Shown: positions 38,601-47,926 of the stretch, piece after piece
Position numbering within the stretch: the first letter of the stretch is position 1
How the letters are laid out: each line of letters begins with the position of its first letter
From: Yersinia artesiana
GTDB taxonomy: Bacteria; Pseudomonadota; Gammaproteobacteria; Enterobacterales; Enterobacteriaceae
Length of the DNA stretch: 64,000 nt
Direction: 5' to 3'
Assembly (NCBI RefSeq): GCF_902726545.1
Contig: NZ_CACVAD010000011.1
Coordinates: forward strand, 39,293-103,292
Translations under genes and position numbers: made by a program
Notes under the pieces: generated by a model
What the model was told of the DNA's origin: nothing
The model's input: only the letters and a program-made list of their open reading frames with translations
The model's database searches: none

Positions 38601-39413
38601 TTATGCAAATGGAGGCTCTTTTCTTAAGATTTTATCAATGATATTTAATACACCTGAGTCATTATTCGAATCGGCCTGGTATTTCGCTATTTTTTTAATA
38701 CGATCTGGCGCATTCGCCATAGCAAATCCAAAACCGGCATATTGCAACATCTCAACATCATTGCCACCATCACCAAAAGTCACCACTTCTTCATCTTTCA
38801 CCCCCCATATATTCTGGAGTAATTTAATACCATTAGCCTTATGTACACCGGGAATGATCAGGTCAACGGAACCATGACCACTGGACACCGGTGTGACAAT
38901 ACCGGCTAATTCAGTTTCAATGAACGTCATAAAGTCAGCCAATTTTTCATCGGGTAAACTGATGGCAAACTTGAAAGCAGGTTCATCCACTTGATTGAAG
39001 CTGTCGATTATTTTAAGGCGGTGATAATATTTACTCATGGTGGTAAAAAACGCATTATCTGATGAATCGAGCATATAGGCTCCGCTCTTTCCGCAAACAA
39101 TAACGTCAAGATAGGCTATTGGTAATAGTGTTTTTAGAACTATATCACAATTCTCATCTGATATTACGCCGCAAAAAACCTCTGTATTCTTATTGCTCAC
39201 GTAAGCACCATTTTCAGCGACAAATGCAATTTCATCAGCGATATCGGGAAAGAATGAGATGAGCTGGTAATATTGGTTACCACTGGCAACAACAAATTTT
39301 ATTCCATTATCTTTTAATTGTGCATATTGAGCACTAAACCGTTTCCGATCAAAACTCATCTGATCGTTAAGAAAGGTTCCATCCATATCAACGGCAACGA
39401 TTTTAATACTCAT
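38601..39413 (-). CDS. HAD-superfamily Cof-type phosphatase (YbjI-like)
   Basis: Cytoplasmic sugar-phosphate or nucleotide phosphatase, 270 residues. Motif I is VAVDMDGTFL (about 6-15), motif II includes FVVASGN, motif III the Lys in KANGIKLL, motif IV GDGGNDVEMLQYAGFGFAMANAP (about 217-239). The adjacent MFS transporter gives the same pair as E. coli ybjI-ybjJ, where YbjI acts on flavin precursors. Substrate is not readable here. Confidence 0.85.
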   Translation of the reverse strand: MSIKIVAVDMDGTFLNDQMSFDRKRFSAQYAQLKDNGIKFVVASGNQYYQLISFFPDIADEIAFVAENGAYVSNKNTEVFCGVISDENCDIVLKTLLPIAYLDVIVCGKSGAYMLDSSDNAFFTTMSKYYHRLKIIDSFNQVDEPAFKFAISLPDEKLADFMTFIETELAGIVTPVSSGHGSVDLIIPGVHKANGIKLLQNIWGVKDEEVVTFGDGGNDVEMLQYAGFGFAMANAPDRIKKIAKYQADSNNDSGVLNIIDKILRKEPPFA

Positions 39414-39479
39414 TTTGCTTCCCTCTTTAACATATTGAAGATAGTAGTTTGATAGAAAATATCTTAACTTTATTTATCT

Positions 39480-39508
39480 AAAAAAAAGCTAGCAAAATTT
39501 TGCTAGCT
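39480..39508 (-). terminator. Terminator between MFS and HAD genes
   Basis: A perfect 22-bp palindrome AGCTAGCAAAATTTTGCTAGCT (39487-39508) followed on the minus strand by a run of eight T. It should terminate or attenuate transcription between the MFS gene and the HAD gene. Confidence 0.8.
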
Positions 39509-39593
39509 GGTAAAGTTACCATACTCAGTCACAATTTTTCTCTTTAGATAAATCTTTAAAAATATGTTCATGCTGTATTAATTTTTGATGTGG

Positions 39594-40766
39594 CTATTCC
39601 TCGTTGATATATTTCAGCTTAAATGCTCCGACCGTAATAACAAGGAATGTCAGTGCCATAATGGTGAATGCGGTGTAGAGATCAGTTAAGTGGGCAATAA
39701 AACCAATCAGTGCCGGCCCACCCAGAACACCGAAGTAACCCAGTGTTGCAACCATGGCAACGGACATATTGACCGGCATGACTTTTTCCTGACCAGCCAG
39801 GGTTATCAGTACCGGGACAATATTTGCGGCCCCAATTCCGACGAGCGCGAAACCAAGCAATGTGAATTTCCAGTCGGGGATAATGACCGCAACCGCATAC
39901 CCGATCATGGCGATGATACTGCTGAAAACCAGCACGCGTTTACGCCCCAAAAGGCTAACAACTTTATCACCAGTGAAACGCATAATTGACATCGTTCCAC
40001 CGAAAATTGCGAATCCCCAACCTGCATGTGTTATATCAAGGCCCCGATCATTAGTGAGAAAAACGCCGCTCCAATCTAATACCGCACCTTCCGCCATGAA
40101 ACAAATCATGCACATCAATGCCATTAGCATGAGCCGGAAATTGGGCTTCGGTTTTGTTATTGCTTGCTCAGTAGGTTCTTTATGATCACCAAAGGGGATT
40201 AATTCATTGAAAGCCGTCGCGGTAATAATCGCTATGACTGCTATGGCAATGAATGTCACGGAGAGAGGCATCAAACCAAGCGTAAATAATATTGCTCCAC
40301 CACCAGCCCCCGCAATTGAGCCAACACTGAACAAACAATGAAAACCTGACATGAGTGGTTTATCAGATGATTGCTCAACCAGTGAGCCTTGGACATTAAC
40401 CGCAACATCAGCCAAGCCAATTCCGGCACCAAAGAAAAATAGGCATAAAGCCATTAAAGGGAATTGATCAATGATTGCCAGGGTCGGCAGGAATATACAG
40501 GTTAGGGCGATACCTAATAGCATGATATTTTTACAACCAAAATGGCCGATGAGTCTCCCGGAGAAAAGCATAGCAAGTAGTGAGCCAGTCCCCAGGCAAA
40601 GCAGCAGTAATCCTAATGAGCCGGCATCAAAATGCAGACGATTTTGTGCATAGGGTACCAGTGAAGCCCAAAGGCCCATTGCAAACCCGGCGACAAAGAA
40701 TATTGCCCGAGTAGCGGAGCGTTTAGCATAAGTATCCAGAGTGGTATCGAGTGTAGATCCAGACAT
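39594..40766 (-). CDS. MFS transporter (YbjJ-like)
   Basis: Twelve-segment major-facilitator protein of 390 residues. MFS loop 2-3 motif variant SGRLIGHFGCKNIMLLGIAL (about 69-88). Helices such as LMALCLFFFGAGIGLADVAVNVQGSLVEQ resemble the fucose-permease/YbjJ group. Paired with the HAD phosphatase and close to a ROK regulator. Substrate unknown, possibly a sugar or a phosphorylated derivative. Confidence 0.8.
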   Translation of the reverse strand: MSGSTLDTTLDTYAKRSATRAIFFVAGFAMGLWASLVPYAQNRLHFDAGSLGLLLLCLGTGSLLAMLFSGRLIGHFGCKNIMLLGIALTCIFLPTLAIIDQFPLMALCLFFFGAGIGLADVAVNVQGSLVEQSSDKPLMSGFHCLFSVGSIAGAGGGAILFTLGLMPLSVTFIAIAVIAIITATAFNELIPFGDHKEPTEQAITKPKPNFRLMLMALMCMICFMAEGAVLDWSGVFLTNDRGLDITHAGWGFAIFGGTMSIMRFTGDKVVSLLGRKRVLVFSSIIAMIGYAVAVIIPDWKFTLLGFALVGIGAANIVPVLITLAGQEKVMPVNMSVAMVATLGYFGVLGGPALIGFIAHLTDLYTAFTIMALTFLVITVGAFKLKYINEE

Positions 40767-41006
40767 TCAGTAGTTACCTTTCTCTGGTTAATGGTTGAAG
40801 AATCGAGCCTGTTAGCTATGTAGAAACACTTACTAAAAGACTTATATTAAGTCATAAAATATAATGATGACATTCAGGAAGTCAAGAACATTCTCGCCGT
40901 GGAAGATGTTTGTTCGAGGGAATTAAGTAGGGATAGAATACGAGCACAGATATGAGATTTTTAGTGTTAAGCCTGGGTTTCCAGCATCATTGGATGTAGG
41001 TCAGGG

Positions 41007-42032
41007 TTAACTGTCAAAGACTCTAAAATTATTGTAGGCATCAAGGGTATATTCAGATATACCTTTATGATAATCAGATTTTATACAATCGCGATAAACA
41101 AAATGAGGAATGTGTTTGCTGTCGAATTTTTTTAATAACTCAATAGTTAACGCATCAATACATGCCTGATTTATGTTATTCCCTGATATTGCTATGGTGA
41201 CCGGATTAATTATAACAATTAAAGATGAAGTGATATGGAGAAGTCTTTCAAATTCGGGACTCTGACCAGAATTAGTATTCATTCCGGTGGTTAAATTATC
41301 ATAGAAGGGCAGTTTTGATACTTCTCCAGCAAATTGGCTTGCCCCACGTAGCATTTTTCCAGAAATAACGATGCCACAACCTGCGCAATGTCTTGGAGGC
41401 ATGAAAATGTAAGCAATAGGGTCAGTTATATCGCGACAATCATTTCGATAAAAGCCAAATGCAGTGTAATTCATATCATTACCCACTTGGACAAAAATAC
41501 CTAATTGACTATTTAACCGTTCAGCGATATCCAGTCCTTCTAAGTGAGTAATATCGCAAGTCAGGACTTTCCCATCGACCACAACGCCGGGGAGGCCAAG
41601 GCCTAATGCCTTGATATTAGGATGTTTATCTATTATCTCTTTAATATGGTTAATTAATGTTTCTACAGTCAGTCTATTATAGACTTCATTATATTCTTGA
41701 ATTTTTTTGCCATCGGCCGAGGTGAGATAAGACGAAATAACGCCGCTGTCATTTGTACCTTCGGCATAGACACTTAATATACTGAAGTAATTTGGGTTAT
41801 AGATATAACGTTTGGCTGGTCGACCACCGCGTGATTCATCGAGAGATTCCTCGATAACTTCTCCCTCAGAACACAATTCATTCAGTATCGTGCCACAGGT
41901 TGCTAAGCTTAAGCCCGTTTGAGCAGATATATCACCTTTAGTTGCGGACACCAGTGATTTTAATGTACCCGTCACCAGCATGATATTTTTTTTCTTCATC
42001 TGTTTGGTGGTATTAATCAGCACTGTAGTCAT
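41007..42032 (-). CDS. ROK-family transcriptional repressor
   Basis: About 341 residues from the ATG at 42032; a TTG four codons earlier is less likely. N-terminal winged HTH (about 20-75, LVSATKGDISAQTGLSLATCGTILNELCSEGEVIEE) joined to a ROK sugar-sensing domain (NDMNYTAFGFYRN, GIVISGKMLRGASQFAGEVSKLPF). The zinc-binding CxCGxxGCxE motif usual after GE(V/I)xH is absent. It is the third gene of a HAD/MFS/ROK group and probably regulates it through an unknown sugar. Confidence 0.8.
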   Translation of the reverse strand: MTTVLINTTKQMKKKNIMLVTGTLKSLVSATKGDISAQTGLSLATCGTILNELCSEGEVIEESLDESRGGRPAKRYIYNPNYFSILSVYAEGTNDSGVISSYLTSADGKKIQEYNEVYNRLTVETLINHIKEIIDKHPNIKALGLGLPGVVVDGKVLTCDITHLEGLDIAERLNSQLGIFVQVGNDMNYTAFGFYRNDCRDITDPIAYIFMPPRHCAGCGIVISGKMLRGASQFAGEVSKLPFYDNLTTGMNTNSGQSPEFERLLHITSSLIVIINPVTIAISGNNINQACIDALTIELLKKFDSKHIPHFVYRDCIKSDYHKGISEYTLDAYNNFRVFDS

Positions 42033-42209
42033 TTTTTTTACCAAAAATTTAGCTGGAAGAAATATAGCATGTTCGTATTTATGAATAAATAATTATCATG
42101 GTCTTCGCCGGATGTTACAGTGTTTAACATGAGTGATAAGCTTCTTATGCTTGTCGAGAGATATTGATAGCATTAGAGTTAAGTTAACTGTGATGGATGA
42201 GAATAATAT

Positions 42210-42602
42210 ATGACGAGTAAAAAAAGAGGGATAGGTTACATCGCCATCGTGGTTGATGATTACGATAAAGCGATTGAATATTACACTGAGAAATTGGGTT
42301 TCTTTTTGAGGGAAGATGAGCCGCAGCCTGGGAAGCGATGGGTATCGGTTTCACCTACAGAAGATAGTGAGTGTCGTTTATTGCTGGCTCGTGCATCTAA
42401 TGATAATCAAGCAGTATTTATTGGCAATCAATGTGGCGGACGAGTATTTCTTTTTCTTGAGACTGAAGACTTCTGGCGTGATTACCAATTAATGAAGTCG
42501 AAAGGGGTGACGTTTTGCGAGGAACCGCGTAAAGAAGCCTATGGTATGGTCGTGGTATTTGAAGATATCTACGGCAACCGCTGGGATCTCTACCAAAAAT
42601 AG
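42210..42602 (+). CDS. VOC-family (glyoxalase-like) protein
   Basis: 130 residues with the paired beta-alpha-beta-beta-beta fold: YIAIVVDDYDKAIEYYTEKLGFFLREDEP at the start, and VVVFEDIYGNRWDLYQK at the end. A vicinal-oxygen-chelate lyase or resistance-type protein. A metal-binding Glu is visible in the last strand region. Transcribed divergently from the ROK gene, so it may share that regulator. Function unknown. Confidence 0.75.
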   Translation: MTSKKRGIGYIAIVVDDYDKAIEYYTEKLGFFLREDEPQPGKRWVSVSPTEDSECRLLLARASNDNQAVFIGNQCGGRVFLFLETEDFWRDYQLMKSKGVTFCEEPRKEAYGMVVVFEDIYGNRWDLYQK

Positions 42603-42701
42603 AACTCACATTGCGGATCAGAAAGTAAAACCCACATTAGGCGAGTTGTAACACCAGTCACTGGTTTAATTGGAGACTGAAAAGAGCGAAAGGGGATTGC
42701 T

Positions 42702-43061
42702 GTGAGTATAAATAAGGTTACATTGCAGCGGGTCTATGATGCTGAACCACCTTATCAGGCCCATACTTTCTTGGTTGACCGCTTATGGCCGCGTGGAATC
42801 AGTAAAGCACGCCTGGAGGGGGGCGTATGGTTAAAAGAGGTTGCGCCGGATAACGCTTTGCGGCAATGGTTTCATCAACATTTGGATTGGCCGGAATTTG
42901 TTAGACGCTATCAGGATCAGCTCAATAACTCTACCGCTTGGGAACCTTTGTTGGCGGTGTTGCAACAGCATCCGATCACGTTGTTATATGGCAGTCGTGA
43001 TGCGCAAAATAATCAGGCAGTAGTTTTGCGTGATTTTCTGCTGGGGAAACTCAGTCCGTAG
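42702..43061 (+). CDS. DUF488-family protein
   Basis: 119 residues, GTG start with AAAGGGG upstream. Family features are VDRLWPRGISKARLEGGVWLKEVAPDNALRQWF (about 25-57) and ITLLYGSRDAQNNQAVVLRDFL near the end. DUF488 proteins have no settled function. It follows the VOC gene by about 100 bp and may be cotranscribed. The stop lies in a hairpin. Confidence 0.8.
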   Translation: MSINKVTLQRVYDAEPPYQAHTFLVDRLWPRGISKARLEGGVWLKEVAPDNALRQWFHQHLDWPEFVRRYQDQLNNSTAWEPLLAVLQQHPITLLYGSRDAQNNQAVVLRDFLLGKLSP

Positions 43062-43095
43062 GTTTGTTTATCAACCTACGGGCTGAATATTTTAT
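43056..43095 (+). terminator. Hairpin at the DUF488/ansP convergence
   Basis: CCGTAGGTT (43056-43064) pairs with AACCTACGG (43073-43081), followed by GCTGAATATTTTATTT. It overlaps the DUF488 stop codon. A second overlapping hairpin (CGGGCT and AGCCCG) reaches the ansP end. Confidence 0.65.
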
Positions 43096-44616
43096 TTAGC
43101 CCGCTGACTTTTGTCCGTACAACTCAGCAGGTTGCACTGTTTTAGCTCCGCTTTCTTTAACTGGCATATCTCTATGTTCAGCGGCAACCTCTCGAGCGCG
43201 TTTACGTAAGCTAAACCAGCCAATGACGAGCAATACGGCGATGACAGGTAAAGTTGCAACGGTCCAGGTACCATTCGGATAGTCTAATGCCATCATGACT
43301 AATACACTGGCCAGGAAAAGCAGGGTTAGCCAGGATGTCACGGGGGCGCCAGGCATCTTGAAGGCAACCGGTTTGGCTGTACCGTTCTTTATTGCCTGAC
43401 GTAACTTCATCTGACACACAATAATGAATGCCCATGAGCTAATAATCCCAAGTGATGCAATATTCAAAACAATCTCAAATACCTGTGATGGGACGAGAAA
43501 GTTGAGTACAACACCAAAAACATAGATACCGACAGTCACCAGTATTCCGGCATAAGGAACTGATTGGGGGCTCATTTTTGACATGAACTTGGGGGCTGAA
43601 CCGCCCATCGATAATGAGCGCAGAATGCGACCTGTAGAATATAGCCCAGAGTTCAGGCTGGAAAGAGCGGCGGATAGCACCACTATATTCATGATTGTCC
43701 CAATATAAGGAACGCCTAAGTTACTGAAGAATGTCACAAAAGGGCTTTGACCTGCCTGATAGGCATTCCAAGGTAATAAGCATACCAGCAGAACCACTGA
43801 GCCGACATAAAACAGGCCAATACGTAAAATCACACTGTTGATCGCTTTGGGCAGCATTTTCTCTGGGTCTTTGCACTCCCCGGCTGCGGTGCCAATTAAC
43901 TCGATACCAGCAAAAGCAAATATGACTCCCTGGACTAATACCAGTGCGGGCAGTAATCCGTGGGGGAAAAATCCGCCATTATCAGTTATCAGATGCATAC
44001 CGGACGAGTGCTCACCAACACTTTGGCCAGTCCCAAGAAAGATAACCCCGACGATCAGAAATAGGGAGATGGCGGCGACTTTGATCAGTGCGAACCAGAA
44101 TTCCATCTCTGCAAACCATTTAACACCAATCATATTCATGGTGGCGACAATTGAAAGTGCGCCTAACGCAAACAGCCATTGAGGGACATCAGAGAAGGTG
44201 CCCCAGTAATGCATGTAGAGTGCAACAGCGGTAATATCAACAATCCCAGTCATTGCCCAGTTGAGAAAATACATCCATCCAGCAACATAGGATGCTTTTT
44301 CGCCGAGAAACTCGCGAGCATAAGAAACAAAACTACCACTGGAGGGGCGGTGTAAAATCAGTTCGCCGAGGGCCCGGAGAATAAAAAATGAGAAAACCCC
44401 GCAGACCAAATAAACTAATGCTAATGCTGGGCCTGCCATTTGCAAACGAGCACCTGTGCCTAAAAATAGGCCGGTACCAATAGAACCGCCGATCGCTATC
44501 ATCTGTATATGACGTCGGCCCATACTTTTGTGATAGCCAGTATCATGAGAATCTAACCAGCGTTTTTTCGCGTCGTGATGGGTTTTTGCAGAGTGCTTTC
44601 CTGACATCATAGACAT
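43096..44616 (-). CDS. ansP: L-asparagine permease AnsP
   Basis: APC-superfamily permease of 506 residues (E. coli 499), with twelve membrane segments. Near-identical stretches to E. coli AnsP include QMIAIGGSIGTGLFLGTGARLQMAGPALALVYLVCGVFSFFILRALGEL and LNSGLYSTGRILRSLSMGGSAPKFMSKMSPQSVPYAGIL. It supplies asparagine, which yields aspartate and then fumarate, a ligand of the neighbouring DcuS. The upstream region is AT-rich and long. Confidence 0.95.
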   Translation of the reverse strand: MSMMSGKHSAKTHHDAKKRWLDSHDTGYHKSMGRRHIQMIAIGGSIGTGLFLGTGARLQMAGPALALVYLVCGVFSFFILRALGELILHRPSSGSFVSYAREFLGEKASYVAGWMYFLNWAMTGIVDITAVALYMHYWGTFSDVPQWLFALGALSIVATMNMIGVKWFAEMEFWFALIKVAAISLFLIVGVIFLGTGQSVGEHSSGMHLITDNGGFFPHGLLPALVLVQGVIFAFAGIELIGTAAGECKDPEKMLPKAINSVILRIGLFYVGSVVLLVCLLPWNAYQAGQSPFVTFFSNLGVPYIGTIMNIVVLSAALSSLNSGLYSTGRILRSLSMGGSAPKFMSKMSPQSVPYAGILVTVGIYVFGVVLNFLVPSQVFEIVLNIASLGIISSWAFIIVCQMKLRQAIKNGTAKPVAFKMPGAPVTSWLTLLFLASVLVMMALDYPNGTWTVATLPVIAVLLVIGWFSLRKRAREVAAEHRDMPVKESGAKTVQPAELYGQKSAG

Positions 44617-45294
44617 TCCCTATTTTCCTGTCTGTTGTGCAATCATCGTGAATGTATTACTGCAACTGATTGCTAAAGGTTAATGCATAAATAGCGTCTT
44701 AGCGCCTTCACTTGTTATGGCTTTGAACATTACTCTTGAATTATGGGAGGGCATGCTATCGTTTCTATCGTGATGAGGCAAAAAAATATTAACTTATAAA
44801 TTATTTTTTTTGCGGTATTAACGAAGTCACTAATTGAAAAGCTAAGGTTAATTTATAATCACACCACATGCTTTCATATTAAAACATTTATTGTAACTAT
44901 TGATTGGTTTTAGAGAAATTTGTAACTGGTTGTTATGTAAATGAATGTGGGGGGCGCGTTTTTTACTATAAATCTATTCTATATATTTCCTATCGATACT
45001 GTTTTTAGCCTGACTTTATCTTTTATTACTATCACTTTGCATTAAGTTTCAGTTGATCTTAATTAATTAAGGTAGGCGCTATTTTTTTATAAAGATATTC
45101 TTTTTATATGCATGATTTATCTTTTTACACAAAGTCTATGATTTGACATCGGTTCTATAGGTGTTATTAATTATGATCAATAAACCTAATTAGCAATAAG
45201 GTATTCAAATGTTTTTTTAGTAATGGCATTACAACCGGCATATTTTATTGGATACCGGTTGTTTTTGATAATTGAGTTCTGTTTGGCGCTAATG
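44617..45294. other. 678-bp AT-rich intergenic region, ansP to dcuR
   Basis: No gene seen on either strand. It must hold the ansP promoter. TTGAT-CTTA-ATTAA (45053-45066) matches an FNR box at 9 of 10 positions but is about 440 bp from ansP. A hairpin ACAACCGG / CCGGTTGT (about 45235-45258) is followed by TTTTTG on the plus strand, where no plus-strand gene precedes it. No ribosome-binding site or ORF of useful length supports a coding gene. Confidence 0.5.
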
Positions 45295-46014
45295 CTATTG
45301 GCAATACTGCTTTAATACCTCCTGTTGATTGGGCAAGAGTTTATAGAGATAAACCGGCCGCCCGGTTGCACCATACAGAACTTTAGTGCTCAGAACTTCA
45401 GTATCGGAAAGGTAAATTAAATATTTACGGCAAGAAACGCGTGAAATACCAATAGCATTTGCCATCTGCTCCGTTGAGAATTCCCCATCTTGTACTTCCA
45501 GAATCCATTCACACACAGTGCGCAGTGTTTGCGCTGTTAGCCCTTTGGGTAGTTTCTTCCGCTCGATCGGAGCGGCATTACTGCGCCGTAATAAGGAATC
45601 GACATCTTCTTGTGCGCAATATTCACGCTGTCCCAGCAAACTCTGTTTTTCACGATAAGTCGACAGTGCTTCTTCAAAGCGTGAGAATTGGAACGGCTTA
45701 ATTAAGTAATCCACTACTCCGTATTGCAGCGCTCTTTTGATGGTATTCACATCAGTCGCAGATGAAATAACAATAACATCAGTATGCTCACTGAATTCAC
45801 GTAGAACTGGCAGCAAGTCTAATCCATTGTCCTGACGCATGAAAACATCCAACAGGACCAGGTGAATAGGCTGTTCCGCTGCTATCACATGATCCCGAGC
45901 CTGCTGCAAACTGGAGACCGAACCGCAGCAGTTGAAGCCCGCTACCTGGCTCAAATAACACTTGTTCAGCTCAGCTACCATTGCATCATCATCTACTATT
46001 AATACATTAATCAT
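45295..46014 (-). CDS. dcuR: C4-dicarboxylate response regulator DcuR
   Basis: Two-component response regulator of 239 residues (E. coli 239). Receiver domain 1-120: acidic pocket VLIVDDDAMVAEL and phosphoacceptor Asp56 in LVLLDVFMRQDNGLDLLPVL; Lys106 region VVDYLIKPFQFSRFEEALS. C-terminal CitB/DcuR-type HTH with GLTAQTLRTVCEWI and STEQMANAIGISRVSCRKYL. It overlaps dcuS by 8 bp. Confidence 0.93.
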   Translation of the reverse strand: MINVLIVDDDAMVAELNKCYLSQVAGFNCCGSVSSLQQARDHVIAAEQPIHLVLLDVFMRQDNGLDLLPVLREFSEHTDVIVISSATDVNTIKRALQYGVVDYLIKPFQFSRFEEALSTYREKQSLLGQREYCAQEDVDSLLRRSNAAPIERKKLPKGLTAQTLRTVCEWILEVQDGEFSTEQMANAIGISRVSCRKYLIYLSDTEVLSTKVLYGATGRPVYLYKLLPNQQEVLKQYCQ

Positions 46015-47683
46015 GATTTACCGCGCTGATGTTGTTGGAATAATTGTCACTGGAGGTCATATTATTTGAGGTTACATCGTAGGGAAGGTTGATAAAGAAT
46101 TGGGTAAAAACACCCGCTTCGGAATCGAACTCAATATTGCCGCCAATACTTTCCAGGCTCTGACGAACCAGGCTCAAACCGATGCCGTGTTCATTTCCTT
46201 TTGTGGAAAAACCATTATCAAAAATACTGTCTTGCAACTCGGTGGCAATACCCGGCCCATCATCACTGACAACGCAATGTACTCGGCCATTTTGATAATG
46301 GAAGCTGACGTTAATTTCTCGTTGAGACAGGTTGCCAATGGCTTCCATGGCGTTCTCAAGCAGATTGCCCAAAACTGTAATTAAGGTGGTCGTTATTTGC
46401 TCATTATCGGTGTCGGGTAATAGGCTATCATCACTGATGGATAATGTGATGCCCAAATCGCGTGCCCGATTGATTTTCCCCAGCAGGAAACCGGCAATGA
46501 CTGGGGATTTTATTTTGCGCAGTAGAGAGCCAATCTCCGCCTGATAATTATTCGATGTTTTAACAATATAATCTTCAAGTTGCTGATAATACTTCATATG
46601 TAATAAACCCAAAATCACATGGAGTTTATTCATAAATTCGTGCGACTGTGCTCGTAAGGCATCAGCATAATGCACCATGCCGGTGAGGCGTTGCATCAAT
46701 TGACTCACTTCGGTTTTATCACGGAAAGTGGCGATTGCGCCGATAATATCGCCTTTTACCATCACAGGAACAGTATTGGTCAGTAATATGCTGCCATTAA
46801 AGTTTATTTCTTCATCACGTCGGGCAATCCCGGTTTCCAAAACCTGCTCTAAGTACAAACGCACTGGCCAATACTTGCTGGCGCTACTGAGTAATAAATT
46901 TTCCATCGGCCCACTTTGTTTAAATAAGCGTTTCGCCTCATGATTTACCACGGTAATGCGCGAATTGGCATCGACTGCGATGACGCCTTCTTTAATCGAT
47001 TGCAGCATGGCGTTACGCTGTTCAAATAAGTTGGAGATCTCGTAGGGTTCAAAACCCAACATAATTCTTTTCAGTACCTTGACTAAAAACCAGGTGCCGA
47101 GTGAGCCAATCAGTGCCCCAAATAATATGGTCCAGGGGATAGTCCAGCGGGTTTCACTGACCACCGAGTCAATGTTGGTAAGCGAAATCCCTATCGCAAC
47201 GACGCCTATTTGTTTGCCGTGAGGTTCATAAACAGGAATAAAAATACGCAATGCTCTTTCCAGTACACCTTGATTTATCGCGCTGTTTTCTTTGCCTAGT
47301 AGCGCTGGTTCTAAATCATCGCCGATAAAATGCTGTCCGATCATCTCAGTATTAGGATGTGAATAACGAATGCCGTTCATATCAGTAACAACAATGAATA
47401 GCAGGTTATTCGCTTGCTGAACTTGACTGGTATAAGCCTGAATGTGTTTCCCGGCTTCAGGGTCAGTTAATCCGTGAATGATGGTGGGGGAAAAAGAGAG
47501 AGCCCGGGCGACGGCAACCGCTTTGTCTTGCAAACCCTCTTGCGCCATCTTGCTGAGTTGAACGAAGAACAGCGTGTGAACCACCAATAACACGGAAATA
47601 ATCACTGCTGCAACCATGAGGGTGATAGACGTACTGAGTCGTAACGGCACTTTTTGCTTTCCAGCCGTTGTTGCATTGTTCAT
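46007..47683 (-). CDS. dcuS: C4-dicarboxylate sensor kinase DcuS
   Basis: Histidine kinase of 558 residues. Membrane segments lie at about 20-41 and 175-200. Between them is a periplasmic PAS domain with the fumarate-binding set: Arg106, His109 (RYSHP) and Arg146, matching Arg107, His110 and Arg147 of E. coli DcuS. A cytoplasmic PAS (about 225-320) and a kinase domain with SHEFMNKLHVILGLLH (phosphorylated His) and ATP-binding DDGPGIA follow. dcuB is not adjacent. Senses fumarate, malate, succinate or aspartate. Confidence 0.93.
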   Translation of the reverse strand: MNNATTAGKQKVPLRLSTSITLMVAAVIISVLLVVHTLFFVQLSKMAQEGLQDKAVAVARALSFSPTIIHGLTDPEAGKHIQAYTSQVQQANNLLFIVVTDMNGIRYSHPNTEMIGQHFIGDDLEPALLGKENSAINQGVLERALRIFIPVYEPHGKQIGVVAIGISLTNIDSVVSETRWTIPWTILFGALIGSLGTWFLVKVLKRIMLGFEPYEISNLFEQRNAMLQSIKEGVIAVDANSRITVVNHEAKRLFKQSGPMENLLLSSASKYWPVRLYLEQVLETGIARRDEEINFNGSILLTNTVPVMVKGDIIGAIATFRDKTEVSQLMQRLTGMVHYADALRAQSHEFMNKLHVILGLLHMKYYQQLEDYIVKTSNNYQAEIGSLLRKIKSPVIAGFLLGKINRARDLGITLSISDDSLLPDTDNEQITTTLITVLGNLLENAMEAIGNLSQREINVSFHYQNGRVHCVVSDDGPGIATELQDSIFDNGFSTKGNEHGIGLSLVRQSLESIGGNIEFDSEAGVFTQFFINLPYDVTSNNMTSSDNYSNNISAVNHD

Positions 47684-47926
47684 GTCATGCTCCAGAAACA
47701 GCGGCCTGCGTGATCTTCAGACATCCAGATTGATGAGATGGGTGCTGTATCAAAAGTTGCAAATAAAAATGATGCAAACGAAATTACCCTGTAGTTTACG
47801 CCGTTTATTTATTAGGGCGCTAAGACTTGGGGCGACTTTAACTACATCGCGAGGTATATAGTTGTCAAATTTCCCTCCTTTGTCGGGGCGGTATGCATGA
47901 CAAGAGGAGGGCAGGCTATTTATCGA

